Below are positions 18,180 through 25,830 of a DNA stretch of 64,000 bases, in pieces; position 1 is the first letter of the stretch; each line of letters starts with the position of its first letter. The position numbers and the translations under genes are program-made. Source of the stretch: CAUZIZ01 sp965218775. GTDB lineage: Bacteria > Acidobacteriota > UBA6911 > RPQK01 > JAJDTT01. The notes below the pieces were generated by a model, which worked only from the letters and a program-made list of their open reading frames with translations, searched no databases and was not told the DNA's origin. Location of the stretch: the NCBI GenBank assembly GCA_965218775.1, contig CBDCLS010000005.1, positions 1 to 64,000 of the forward strand, read 5' to 3'.

Positions 18180-19067
18180 ATGAAGCACTGCCTTTTCTCA
18201 ATCAGCTACGCCGGTCTCTGGGGGCAGGAACGTATTGAGTTGGAATCCTTCATCGGTCGAGCGGCGCGCCTCGGATATCAGGGAGTAATGATCGCGGGCA
18301 AGAGGCCTCATCTGGCTCCTCTGGACGCGACTCCCGAGATGCTCCTGGAGCTCAAGAATCATCTGAAGCGAGAGGGAGTCGAATGCCCCGTGCTGGCGGC
18401 TTACACCGACTTTTCCGGCGCTGGAGCCACCGATGTCCCGTTTCTAGAGATCCAGATTGGCTACGTCGAGTCCCTGGCTCGAATTGCCCCTCAGTTGGGC
18501 GCGCAGTTCATCCGTGTGTTTACGGCGTATGAGAACGAAGCCATTGGGATCGGTACAAGCTGGGCCCAAGTGGTCGACAGTTTGAGAGAATGCTGCGATC
18601 GAGCGGCATCTCACGGTGTCGCTCTGGCGGTCCAAAACCATCACGATGTGGGAGTCCATACAGACGCCCTGCTGGAACTTCTAAAAGAAATCGACCGACC
18701 CAACTGCAAGTTGGCATTCGATGCCTGGTCTCCGGCGCTTAGAGGTGAGGACCTTCACGAAGCAGCTCGGAAAGCAGCGCCTTTCACTGCCATCACCACC
18801 AGCGCCGACTACGTCAGACTGCCCCGATTTCGCTACGATCCTCAGCTGGTCAACTATCAGGTCCAGGAGCTGGATCTGGTGCGGGCCGTTCCTTTCGGCG
18901 ATGGATTTATCGACTACCAGAGCTTCTTCAAGGGGCTTCTTGCAGGCGGTTTCGACGGCATTGCCAGTTACGAAATGTGCTCGCCCCTGAGAGGCGGAGG
19001 GAGCCTCGAGAACCTGGACCTGTTTGCCCGTCGATATCTGGATTGGGTGAAGCAGCACGGTTTTTGA
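18180..19067 (+). CDS. sugar phosphate isomerase/epimerase, TIM barrel (AP_endonuc_2 family)
   Basis: A 295-residue cytoplasmic TIM-barrel protein. The series GRAARLGYQGVMIAG, FIRVFTAYENEA, VALAVQNHHDVGVHT, CKLAFDAWSPAL and FDGIASYEMCSPL follows the strand order of xylose-isomerase-like barrels with metal-binding E, D and H residues at strand ends. Such enzymes interconvert ketoses or open inositol and hydroxypyruvate-type intermediates; the substrate cannot be set. It lacks a signal peptide, unlike most neighbours, so it probably handles a sugar taken up after cleavage by the exported proteins. Confidence 0.8.
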   Translation: MKHCLFSISYAGLWGQERIELESFIGRAARLGYQGVMIAGKRPHLAPLDATPEMLLELKNHLKREGVECPVLAAYTDFSGAGATDVPFLEIQIGYVESLARIAPQLGAQFIRVFTAYENEAIGIGTSWAQVVDSLRECCDRAASHGVALAVQNHHDVGVHTDALLELLKEIDRPNCKLAFDAWSPALRGEDLHEAARKAAPFTAITTSADYVRLPRFRYDPQLVNYQVQELDLVRAVPFGDGFIDYQSFFKGLLAGGFDGIASYEMCSPLRGGGSLENLDLFARRYLDWVKQHGF

Positions 19068-19214
19068 GTGCTTCTCCACGGTCCTTGCCCAGGGACCCGG
19101 CATCCAGTACGGTCTTAGGCACTGAAAAGGAGCGGTCCGCGTGCTACGATACCCAACCAGGACATCCAATGGTTTTCATGGTACCGGGTTCTCCGGTACT
19201 GGAAGGAGGATCTC

Positions 19215-20129
19215 ATGCATCGATCCCAGAGGACTCTTCTTCTGGTGACGCTGGCCGGACTTCTGGTCCTAGGCCTGAGCGCACCTACCGATCCTTCCCA
19301 GCTGAAGCTTCAACACGTGGCCAACTGGCCGGATCTGCCTGAGGGATGGAATTTTGGTCAGATTTCGGGCGTGGATGTGGACTCACAGAACCGGGTCTAC
19401 ATCTTCCACCGAGGACCCCATCCCATCATGTGCTTCGAGGCCGACGGTAAATTCGTACGCTCCTGGGGAGACGGGATCATCAAGACATCCCATGGTCTGG
19501 CGGTGGACGCGGAGGACAATGTCTGGGTCACGGACATGGGTGCCCAGGTGGTGATCAAGTTCAGCCCCAAAGGTAGGGTCCTGATGGTCCTCGGCCAGAA
19601 GGATGCGCCGGGTGAGACCGAGACCCAGTTCAACCGACCGACCCACGTGGCCTTCGGTTCCGGTGGGGAGATTTACGTGTCCGACGGTTACGGGAACTCC
19701 CGCATTGTCAAGTTCTCCAAGGAGGGACGTTATCTGAAGGCCTGGGGAACCAAGGGCACGGGACCCGGGCAGTTCGACACCCCTCACACCGTGTTGGTGG
19801 ACGAGCAGGCACGGCTCATTGTAGGCGATCGTGAAAACTACCGGATCCAGATCTTCGATGGGGAAGGGAAGTTTCTCACCCAGTGGGCCGGAGCAGGCTC
19901 TCCTTGGGGTCTTGCCCTGAGTAGGGATGGACACTTCTACATGTCTGATGGCTACAACGAGCGCCTCTCCAAGTTGGATCGGGACGGACGGGTAGTGGCC
20001 ACTTTCGGCCGTTCTGGAAGGGCAGCGGGTGAGTTCCGCTACGCACACCATGTCGCCCTGGGAACCGGGCAGGAACTCTACGTCTCGGAGATCCACAACT
20101 GGCGTGTCTCCAAGTTCCTCTTGAAATGA
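19215..20129 (+). CDS. exported NHL-repeat six-bladed propeller protein
   Basis: A 304-residue protein with a signal peptide (LLLVTLAGLLVLGLSAPT) and a strong ribosome site AAGGAGG. Repeated units SGVDVDSQNRVYIFHRG, HGLAVDAEDNVWVTDMG, THVAFGSGGEIYVSDGYGNSRIVKF and HHVALGTGQELYVSEIHNWRVSKF are NHL-type blades, similar to the lyase domain of peptidylglycine alpha-amidating enzymes. The family includes binding and lyase members; no catalytic site is obvious. Its final codons overlap the ATG at 20126, but the real start of the next gene is probably 20231. Confidence 0.8.
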   Translation: MHRSQRTLLLVTLAGLLVLGLSAPTDPSQLKLQHVANWPDLPEGWNFGQISGVDVDSQNRVYIFHRGPHPIMCFEADGKFVRSWGDGIIKTSHGLAVDAEDNVWVTDMGAQVVIKFSPKGRVLMVLGQKDAPGETETQFNRPTHVAFGSGGEIYVSDGYGNSRIVKFSKEGRYLKAWGTKGTGPGQFDTPHTVLVDEQARLIVGDRENYRIQIFDGEGKFLTQWAGAGSPWGLALSRDGHFYMSDGYNERLSKLDRDGRVVATFGRSGRAAGEFRYAHHVALGTGQELYVSEIHNWRVSKFLLK

Positions 20130-20230
20130 AAAGCAGATCAATCGCTGATCCAGGCTCGGGAAGAAGGTCCGATCAGATTGCCTGTCTGGTTGACGACAAG
20201 GATGAGATTGCAAGCAAAAAGGGTACGAAG

Positions 20231-21733
20231 ATGCAGAAGCTGAAAAGGATCCTATCGTGCAGCGCGGGACTGATGGTCCTGTCGGCTGGAATCGGACATG
20301 CGGAAACCGGGTCGTCCGAAGGACGTGTGGGGATCATCGGGATTACCCGGGGTAGCGCCGATCTCAGGGTTCCTCCGAGCCAGCCGGAGGATCGAACCTG
20401 GAGATACGGTCTCGGGTTTGCCCTCCAGATAGCACCGACTGAGGCAGGACTGTTCTGTAACATCCGTCGGGAGTACGGGCCTGGAGTCGACTTCGAGATT
20501 GGAACGAATGTGATCCTCTTCGATGACCTTTCCGACATTAATGCGAAGAGAGCGGTTGTCGTTTCCCGCAATCACGAGGAGCCCAATCCCAACTCGAAGC
20601 CTCCGGGAAAGCCGTCGATCATGGTCAAGTACCCAGTCCAACCAGGGTTCGTTCCTTTCGGCGCACTAGGGAAAGACGGCTCCCCTCACCCGCACGCTGG
20701 CACCGGCTTTGGAGTTGCCAGCGCGCTGTCCTGGCCTGCGGCCGTCGGAGATCAGCTTCGGGGTGACGTGTGGTGGTCCACTGACCCACGCGGGGTCAAG
20801 CCTTTTAGGGGGGAGGAGAACCACAGCTACTTCGAAGTACAGCAGTATCTATACGATGGGAACACATTCAAGGTTATCGAAACCCGTAAGGTGGCTGATA
20901 CGGACCTGCTGTCGGGATGGCAGGTGCGAAACCGGGGCTTGGGCCCGGCCATTCCCGACGGCGAAGACTTGATCATGGGGATGGTGGCGGGAAGATCATC
21001 AACGGCAGGCAACTTCGATGAGAGAAGGCTTGAAGGAGAGTCGGTTTCTGGCTCGGTTCTGGTCCGCTGGCGACGTCAAAATGGGCGCTGGTCTGCAATC
21101 GATATCACACCTGTCTCCGCCGTCGACGGCTCTTTCGAGCCCAGTGTGGTGCGGGACCGTGATGGGTCATTGCTCTTCTGTGTGAGGGGAGGTCGTGAAC
21201 CCGACTACAATGACGTCCGCATCTGGCGTTTTCGGGACGACGGCCGCAGCTGGGAGAAGATCATTCATGTCCGGGGGATCGTGGGGAGCACTCCCATCTG
21301 TCTGAATCAGGCTACCGACGGATCCCTTTACGTGGCTTCCAACATGTATCAAGTCCTGCTCCACCCCAGACCCCATACCTACACGCTGCCCCGAGACCGC
21401 CACGGCAATCCCAGGGGAGGAGGCTGGCTCCGTGAGATCCTGGCGCTGTGGCCTCTAAACCAGGATCGCAAGGGTTTGCAGACGCCCATCATTGCCCGGG
21501 ACTGCCGCTCCGAATTCGGCTTTCCTCCCGGAGGCTCCAACTGGAACGCGGACCATCCGGTCGCAACCAACCTGCGGCTGCGGGACGGCCGCTGGCACAA
21601 TACTCTGGTGATGCGAGTGCTGGAGTATGGCGAGATCGTGCGGCAATTGGGCCCCGCCCCCCAGTCGGGAACATATGTCGAGGAAGTCCACGCCGCGGGC
21701 AAGCCGGTCCCGGGCTGGAGGTTCGAGGATTAA
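20231..21733 (+). CDS. exported BNR/sialidase-like hypothetical protein
   Basis: A 500-residue protein when started at ATG 20231, which opens into a signal peptide (LKRILSCSAGLMVLSAGIGHAE). An ATG at 20126 would put 35 charged residues in front and was rejected. Units such as EPSVVRDRDGSLLFCVRG, GRSWEKIIHV and NQATDGSLYVASN are sialidase/BNR-type blades, but the Asp-box consensus is imperfect. It is probably a secreted propeller binding or acting on a polysaccharide; enzyme class unknown. It follows the NHL gene with no terminator between and is likely in the same operon. Confidence 0.6.
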   Translation: MQKLKRILSCSAGLMVLSAGIGHAETGSSEGRVGIIGITRGSADLRVPPSQPEDRTWRYGLGFALQIAPTEAGLFCNIRREYGPGVDFEIGTNVILFDDLSDINAKRAVVVSRNHEEPNPNSKPPGKPSIMVKYPVQPGFVPFGALGKDGSPHPHAGTGFGVASALSWPAAVGDQLRGDVWWSTDPRGVKPFRGEENHSYFEVQQYLYDGNTFKVIETRKVADTDLLSGWQVRNRGLGPAIPDGEDLIMGMVAGRSSTAGNFDERRLEGESVSGSVLVRWRRQNGRWSAIDITPVSAVDGSFEPSVVRDRDGSLLFCVRGGREPDYNDVRIWRFRDDGRSWEKIIHVRGIVGSTPICLNQATDGSLYVASNMYQVLLHPRPHTYTLPRDRHGNPRGGGWLREILALWPLNQDRKGLQTPIIARDCRSEFGFPPGGSNWNADHPVATNLRLRDGRWHNTLVMRVLEYGEIVRQLGPAPQSGTYVEEVHAAGKPVPGWRFED

Positions 21734-21929
21734 CTTGACTAGTAAGCAGTGAGGTAGTGATCAGTGTTCAGTAGGGGACAGTGCCGCGAACGCCTTGACT
21801 CGTTAGCAATATGAGGCCCAGTTCCGAGGAGAGAGTCGGACTACAGCACAATTCCCCGTGTCCGCCTGTACGCATCCCCTTCAGGGATGAAATATAAAGG
21901 CGGTGGGCTTCCCCAGGGTTGGGAAACCC

Positions 21930-22275
21930 GTACGTGTTTAGCGTCCTACTTGCCGTTGCCCTTGCCCTTGCCCTGGCCTTCAAACTTGCCTGTGCCTTTG
22001 CCTTCCCTCCTACCCAGAATCGCCAGGCGCTCTGCTACGGAGTGTGCAGCGATACTGGACATTCTGCGGCGTTTGAACGCCGTTGCGGATGAGGATCTGG
22101 GCCCAGGGGAACAGATCCTACTTGAAATCGTTTCTATGAGGACCGGGGTCGACCAAGAGCCAGGATGCAGGGAAAGGATGAGGCTAAGGTCAAGGCCGAA
22201 GGCAAAGGCACAGGCAAAGGCAAGTTTGAAGGCCACGGCACGGGCCAGGGCAAGAGGAGGACGCTAAACAGGTAC
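21930..22275 (+). mobile_element. MITE-like element F2 (346 bp) with four-helix-bundle gene relic
   Basis: Inverted ends GTACGTGTTTAGCGTCC and GTACCTGTTTAGCGTCC (other strand), 16 of 17 matching, with long hexameric TTGCCC arms and the conserved CTTCAAACTTGCCT. Flanked by the 8-bp direct duplication GGAAACCC (21922-21929 and 22276-22283), which lies in the loop of a palindromic repeat. The same ends occur in F1 at 10356-10656. No transposase. Confidence 0.8.
22031..22141 (+). pseudogene. relic of a four-helix-bundle (S23/IVS-type) protein gene inside F2
   Basis: The plus strand encodes SATECAAILDILRRLNAVADEDL and GEQILLEIVSM, the same C-terminal helices as in F1. The frame then diverges (RTGVDQE) where F1 keeps MLTGLIKR, so this copy is more decayed. 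Assignment to S23-type bundles is by pattern. Confidence 0.55.
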
Positions 22276-22427
22276 GGAAACCCTGGACTGGAAGACGCAA
22301 TCCCGTTAGGATTGCCGTCTATTTTTGTCTATTTTGATTCCCTCTTGAAAGTCCTAAACGGGTACTTCAGCACAATTTCCATCTTAATGAACCAAGCCGG
22401 CGCATTCAAAGAAGTTGAAGGGTGCTG

Positions 22428-23546
22428 ATGGACGGATCAAAGAGGCACGAAGAGATGGGTCTCACGCGTCGCAGACTCTTGTTGGCCGGAGGCTCGCTCG
22501 TGGCTGCAACCTGCACCTCTCCAGGAAGGCCTGGGAGAACCGGGCCAGAAATCGCCGGCGGGTCGGAGGACAAGAAAATGAACGGATCTTTCTCCGGCAT
22601 CCGGTCGGTACACTACGCTGAGAATGACCCGGGAAGCCAGTGGATCAAGGATTCTCGAATCGCTCTAGATCAGGATACACCCTTAGACTCCATCAAGATC
22701 CTCACCCCCAATGTCATCCGCCTTTCAGACGGCGGATATCGCATGTACTACACCGGTCTGGGACCAGGCCGGCCCGTAGCCGATGCGCAAGGCTACATCC
22801 TGAGTGCCTACTCCGAGGACGCAGCAAATTGGAGGAAGGACCCAGGAATCCGGCTGGATGTGCACTCTCCCCATGCGACCCGGCGGGTTCTATGTCCCGA
22901 CGTCATTCCTTTAGCGGACGGTGGCTATCGAATGTACTACGAGGCGCGGACCTCCGAGGGCCCCACAACCGTGCTGAGTGCGGTCTCCGGAGATGGCCTA
23001 GACTGGCAGCCCGAACCGGGGATTCGATTTGGAGATGACACCTGGTCCTACGGTACTCCCCGGTGTCTCTATATTGAGGGTGGGAAGGAAGGAGGCCTCC
23101 GCTACCGGCTCTACTGCCACCACTACTCCCATCCCCTGAAGCCCGGTCTGGAATCCCAGAACCACATCGTGAGTGCGATCTCCGACGATGGCCTGGACTT
23201 CCGACCGGAGCCGGGCGTCCGGATCCCGCAAGAGAACAGGTTCGAGGACTATGCGGTCTATGCTCCTGAAGTCATTCGGCTTGGGGATGGCAGCTACAGG
23301 ATGTACTACGCCGCCTGGACCTATGAACCCATGCATGGCCGGCTCTTCACCGCCGTCTCCCAAGACGGTCTCGACTGGACCAAGCATCCCGGACCCTGCC
23401 TGGACATAGGCGGACCCTGGGATCAGATCCATGCCTCGGAGCCGTGTGTTATCGATCTCGACGACGGTCGCCATCGCCTTTTCTATGAAGCCTGTGACGC
23501 GGAGCGTCAGTGGCGAATCCTAAGCGCCACCTCGGCAGCCGGCTGA
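22428..23546 (+). CDS. Tat-exported GH43-like propeller protein
   Basis: A 372-residue protein from ATG 22428, preceded by GAAGG at seven bases. A twin-arginine signal (LTRRRLLLAGGSLVAATC) is followed by four clear blade repeats: TPNVIRLSDGGYRMYY, CPDVIPLADGGYRMYY, APEVIRLGDGSYRMYY and EPCVIDLDDGRHRLFY. Between blades a second motif recurs, for example SAVSGDGLDWQPEPGIR and SAISDDGLDFRPEPGVR. The regularity fits a five-bladed GH43/GH32-type fold. A glycan-directed role is likely; catalytic residues could not be verified. Confidence 0.7.
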   Translation: MDGSKRHEEMGLTRRRLLLAGGSLVAATCTSPGRPGRTGPEIAGGSEDKKMNGSFSGIRSVHYAENDPGSQWIKDSRIALDQDTPLDSIKILTPNVIRLSDGGYRMYYTGLGPGRPVADAQGYILSAYSEDAANWRKDPGIRLDVHSPHATRRVLCPDVIPLADGGYRMYYEARTSEGPTTVLSAVSGDGLDWQPEPGIRFGDDTWSYGTPRCLYIEGGKEGGLRYRLYCHHYSHPLKPGLESQNHIVSAISDDGLDFRPEPGVRIPQENRFEDYAVYAPEVIRLGDGSYRMYYAAWTYEPMHGRLFTAVSQDGLDWTKHPGPCLDIGGPWDQIHASEPCVIDLDDGRHRLFYEACDAERQWRILSATSAAG

Positions 23547-24152
23547 AGCGGGCTCGGTGAAGTACGTCGCTGGGAAACCCGGCCCTGAAGAGGGTGTTGT
23601 AAAAAGTACACACTCGAGCCCGGACACCGAAGCTTGTATCCATAGGCGGTGTTGAAGAGTGTCCAGCGTCGTGAATGCGAGGTCAATCCCAACGGGATTG
23701 TGTATTCCAGCCCAGGGTTTCCGAACCCTGGGTCGTCGGTTCCCTCTTTCTGAAATCAACCCTCCTATGAGACCGCTTTTGTCAAGCACTAAATTTTTCA
23801 GGCTCGATCCGGGCACACTTCTCCTTTCCTCCCGAGGGAGTCCATAAGCGCGGTTGTCGGAATCGGCTCAGAGCTATCATCGCGTCGGCCGTTGGGTGAT
23901 TCTTCCGTCCTCCCCGCTGGGGAGAAGACCACCTCCTATTCGTGTCGGTCTCTCGGAGCGACACGCGATACTGTTTACGTCCAGTAGGACGACTGTTGCC
24001 AACGGTTGCCTTTCAGCGACCCCCTCTGTAAGACGGTGGTCGGTGCCACCCGGGTTGTTCAACGGGCCGCCGAAAACCGGCGAACGATCGTAGCGGTGAA
24101 TCGGTTCGGTTTGCCTCCTTCCTTTTACTGGACGGTCCAGGATGTGATCGAC
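23547..24152. other. intergenic region before the IS110-type element
   Basis: About 600 bases. Contains palindromic repeat P copy 2 (23684-23733). The remainder has several short open frames on both strands but none with recognisable content; part of it (about 23,860-24,152) may be the non-coding 3' side of the IS110-type element. Confidence 0.5.
23684..23733 (-). repeat. palindromic repeat P, copy 2
   Basis: CAATCCCAACGGGATTG (23684-23700) followed by CCCAGGGTTTCCGAACCCTGGG (23711-23732, two arms of nine bases). It is in the opposite orientation to copies 1 and 3. Confidence 0.7.
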
Positions 24153-25307
24153 CTAGAACCGCAGGTCCGTCTTCAAAACCGCTCCCGGCGGAATCACTCC
24201 ATATTGGCGGTAGCGCCAGAGCTGAATCAGCAGCCGTCTGGTCAGCGCCACGATGCCCACCTTTCGAGCGCGGACGCCGCCCGCGGCGAAGCGTCGGACA
24301 AACCACTGAGTGAGCTCACTCTGGGGCTGGTAGCGAACCCACATCCAACCCAGTTCCACGGCGACCGAACGCACCCAGCAGATCCCGGACTTACTGATAC
24401 CCTGTTCGCGACTGACGTCCCCGCTTTGGTAGGGAGAGGGCACCAATCCCACCAGGGCTCCCAGCGATTTGGGGGTTTGGATCTGCCGCCAAGCGAAGAG
24501 CTCATGTTCGAGAATCCAGGAGCTCTGTAAGCCCACCGCCTTGAGCCGCATCAGATGGCGAACCCCGCGGATGCTCTCCCGCTCGCTGTGGCGAAGCCAC
24601 TGCCGCCGCTGAATCTCGATCTGATCGATTTCCCCCTCGACGTAGTCCAACTGTCGAGACGATTCTGCGAGTCGTTTGCGTAGGCCCTCGCGCAGCGGTT
24701 GCTGCTGCCAATCGCGCAGCTCCTGCAGCTGCTCCCGCAAGCCCCGACTGATCTGGGGCAGACGGATCCCCTGGGTGGCGAGCAGCCCTCGGATTCGGTT
24801 GACGACCCGAGTCCGAGCGTTCTTGAGCCCTTTGAGGCTGCGATGCAGATGGCGGTCATCTTCCTGTTCGGGGGTGGGAACCCGCAAACTCGAGAAGACC
24901 TTCTCCTCCCCCAGGTGGTAACGCACCAGCAGACGCAAGAGTTGGCCCACGTCGATGCCGTCGCTCTTGGCCCGCCGGGCCCGGCGCGGAACTTCGATCG
25001 AGGACGAGTCGATGATTTGATTCTCCACCCCCTGGCACTGCAGCCACCGGTGCACCCAGAAACCGTCCCGGCCCGCTTCGTAACAGCTGCGGACCGCCGT
25101 CTCGGCGGCCAGACCGAATCGGCCTTTGGCCGCCTCCAAGGCGGCTTTCAAGGCCTGCTCGTCGCCCGCGTTGATACTTCGCCGATAGGGCTTTTCTCGG
25201 AGGCTGGGGGCGAAGGCCAACAGCCATTTCTCAGCCGACAGCTCCAGGGCCAGGTGCAAGTGCACCGCCTCGGGGTTATACTCGGGCACAGGGTTTGCTT
25301 TGGTCAT
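24153..25307 (-). CDS. IS110-family transposase (DEDD recombinase)
   Basis: A 384-residue transposase. The N-terminal RuvC-like DEDD domain shows CYEAGRDGFWVHRWL and the RRAKSDGIDVGQL block; the first acidic position is E (LALELSAEKW) rather than the usual D, as in one IS110 subgroup. A coiled-coil stretch follows, and the C-terminal Transposase_20 domain contains LMRLKAVGLQSSW and the serine motif SKSGICWVRSVAVE. In this family the recombinase is guided by a non-coding RNA made from the element's end (bridge RNA/seekRNA). The gene is intact. No terminal inverted repeats or target duplications are expected, so element limits cannot be set. Confidence 0.9.
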   Translation of the reverse strand: MTKANPVPEYNPEAVHLHLALELSAEKWLLAFAPSLREKPYRRSINAGDEQALKAALEAAKGRFGLAAETAVRSCYEAGRDGFWVHRWLQCQGVENQIIDSSSIEVPRRARRAKSDGIDVGQLLRLLVRYHLGEEKVFSSLRVPTPEQEDDRHLHRSLKGLKNARTRVVNRIRGLLATQGIRLPQISRGLREQLQELRDWQQQPLREGLRKRLAESSRQLDYVEGEIDQIEIQRRQWLRHSERESIRGVRHLMRLKAVGLQSSWILEHELFAWRQIQTPKSLGALVGLVPSPYQSGDVSREQGISKSGICWVRSVAVELGWMWVRYQPQSELTQWFVRRFAAGGVRARKVGIVALTRRLLIQLWRYRQYGVIPPGAVLKTDLRF

Positions 25308-25580
25308 GTCTGCGTCTCCTTTTCACAATTACGGGTTGATGAAAACTTAACAGGACGAAGCTTAACCAAAGCGGACCCCTTTCGTCTTCCTAGTCTGTTG
25401 CCTCACGCTACCCCCGTGTGGATCGCTAGATCCAGACTAGGGCTTGGTCTTCATGAACCCCCGCTTTAAGAGGAGACGGAGGATGGCTGTCACCCGCAGG
25501 GGCGTAACGCAGTGGAGCAGTCCGCAGGACTTGACTGCCGTCCTTCGTCTCCTCTATCTGCCTCGCTCAAGACCAAGCCC
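25308..25580 (-). ncRNA. candidate bridge-RNA region of the IS110-type element
   Basis: The non-coding stretch immediately upstream of the transposase is highly structured. GGGCTTGGTCTT (25440-25451) pairs with AAGACCAAGCCC (25569-25580), and AGGAGACGGAGGATGG (25471) pairs with a near-perfect complement at 25538-25553, giving a long imperfect hairpin. Closer to the gene AGTCTG (25392) pairs with CAGACT (25433). In IS110-group elements the bridge RNA lies between the left end and the recombinase start, as here. Guide loops were not identified, so the call is positional and structural only. Confidence 0.35.
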
Positions 25581-25830
25581 GGCCTCGACCGCCTCCTACA
25601 TAGTATCTGTAGGGGTTGCGTAAAACGGCTTCTTCGAGGACCTTCTAGTAGGCACTCTGAAATGACGTAACTCCCATTTCCTCAACCCTTTCAGGGTTGG
25701 ATCGCAAAGGGGAAAACCGATTACCCAGGGTTCGGAAACCCTGGGCTGAAATCCGGAATCCCTTCAGGATTCAAATGCACTTGGGCGCTTGGGTCAGGGC
25801 TAGTAGTGTTCTTCATGGAAATCAAGGCTC
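25581..25830. other. intergenic region with palindromic repeat P
   Basis: No gene. Repeat P copy 3 occupies 25683-25772. The rest shows nothing clear. Confidence 0.5.
25683..25772 (+). repeat. palindromic repeat P, copy 3 (complete)
   Basis: Three hairpins in order: CAACCCTTTCAGGGTTG (25683-25699), CCCAGGGTT-CGG-AAACCCTGGG (25724-25745), and GAATCCCTTCAGGATTC (25756-25772). This uninterrupted copy shows what repeat copy 1 looked like before F2 entered its central hairpin. Confidence 0.75.

Larger units (their letters stand above)
21873..22314. repeat. palindromic repeat P, copy 1, interrupted by element F2
   Basis: Three small hairpins characterise the family: CATCCCCTTCAGGGATG (21873-21889), a CCCAGGGTT-GGAAACCCTGG hairpin split by F2, and CAATCCCGTTAGGATTG (22298-22314). 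Copies at 23684-23733 and 25683-25772 have an uninterrupted central hairpin. Confidence 0.7.
21734..22427. other. intergenic repeat nest (palindromic repeat P with element F2)
   Basis: Nearly 700 bases without an intact gene. Holds a three-hairpin palindromic repeat split by element F2 (21930-22275). The open frame crossing it is a run of hexamer repeats and a gene relic. Confidence 0.75.

Noticed and set aside
21887..22267. 126-codon frame rich in PLPLPLP and KAKAQAK
   Set aside because: Low-complexity reading of the F2 arms. Only the short central part is a gene relic and is listed as such.
24006..24530. 174-codon plus-strand frame near the IS110-type element
   Set aside because: Mostly antisense to the transposase, with no coherent protein features.
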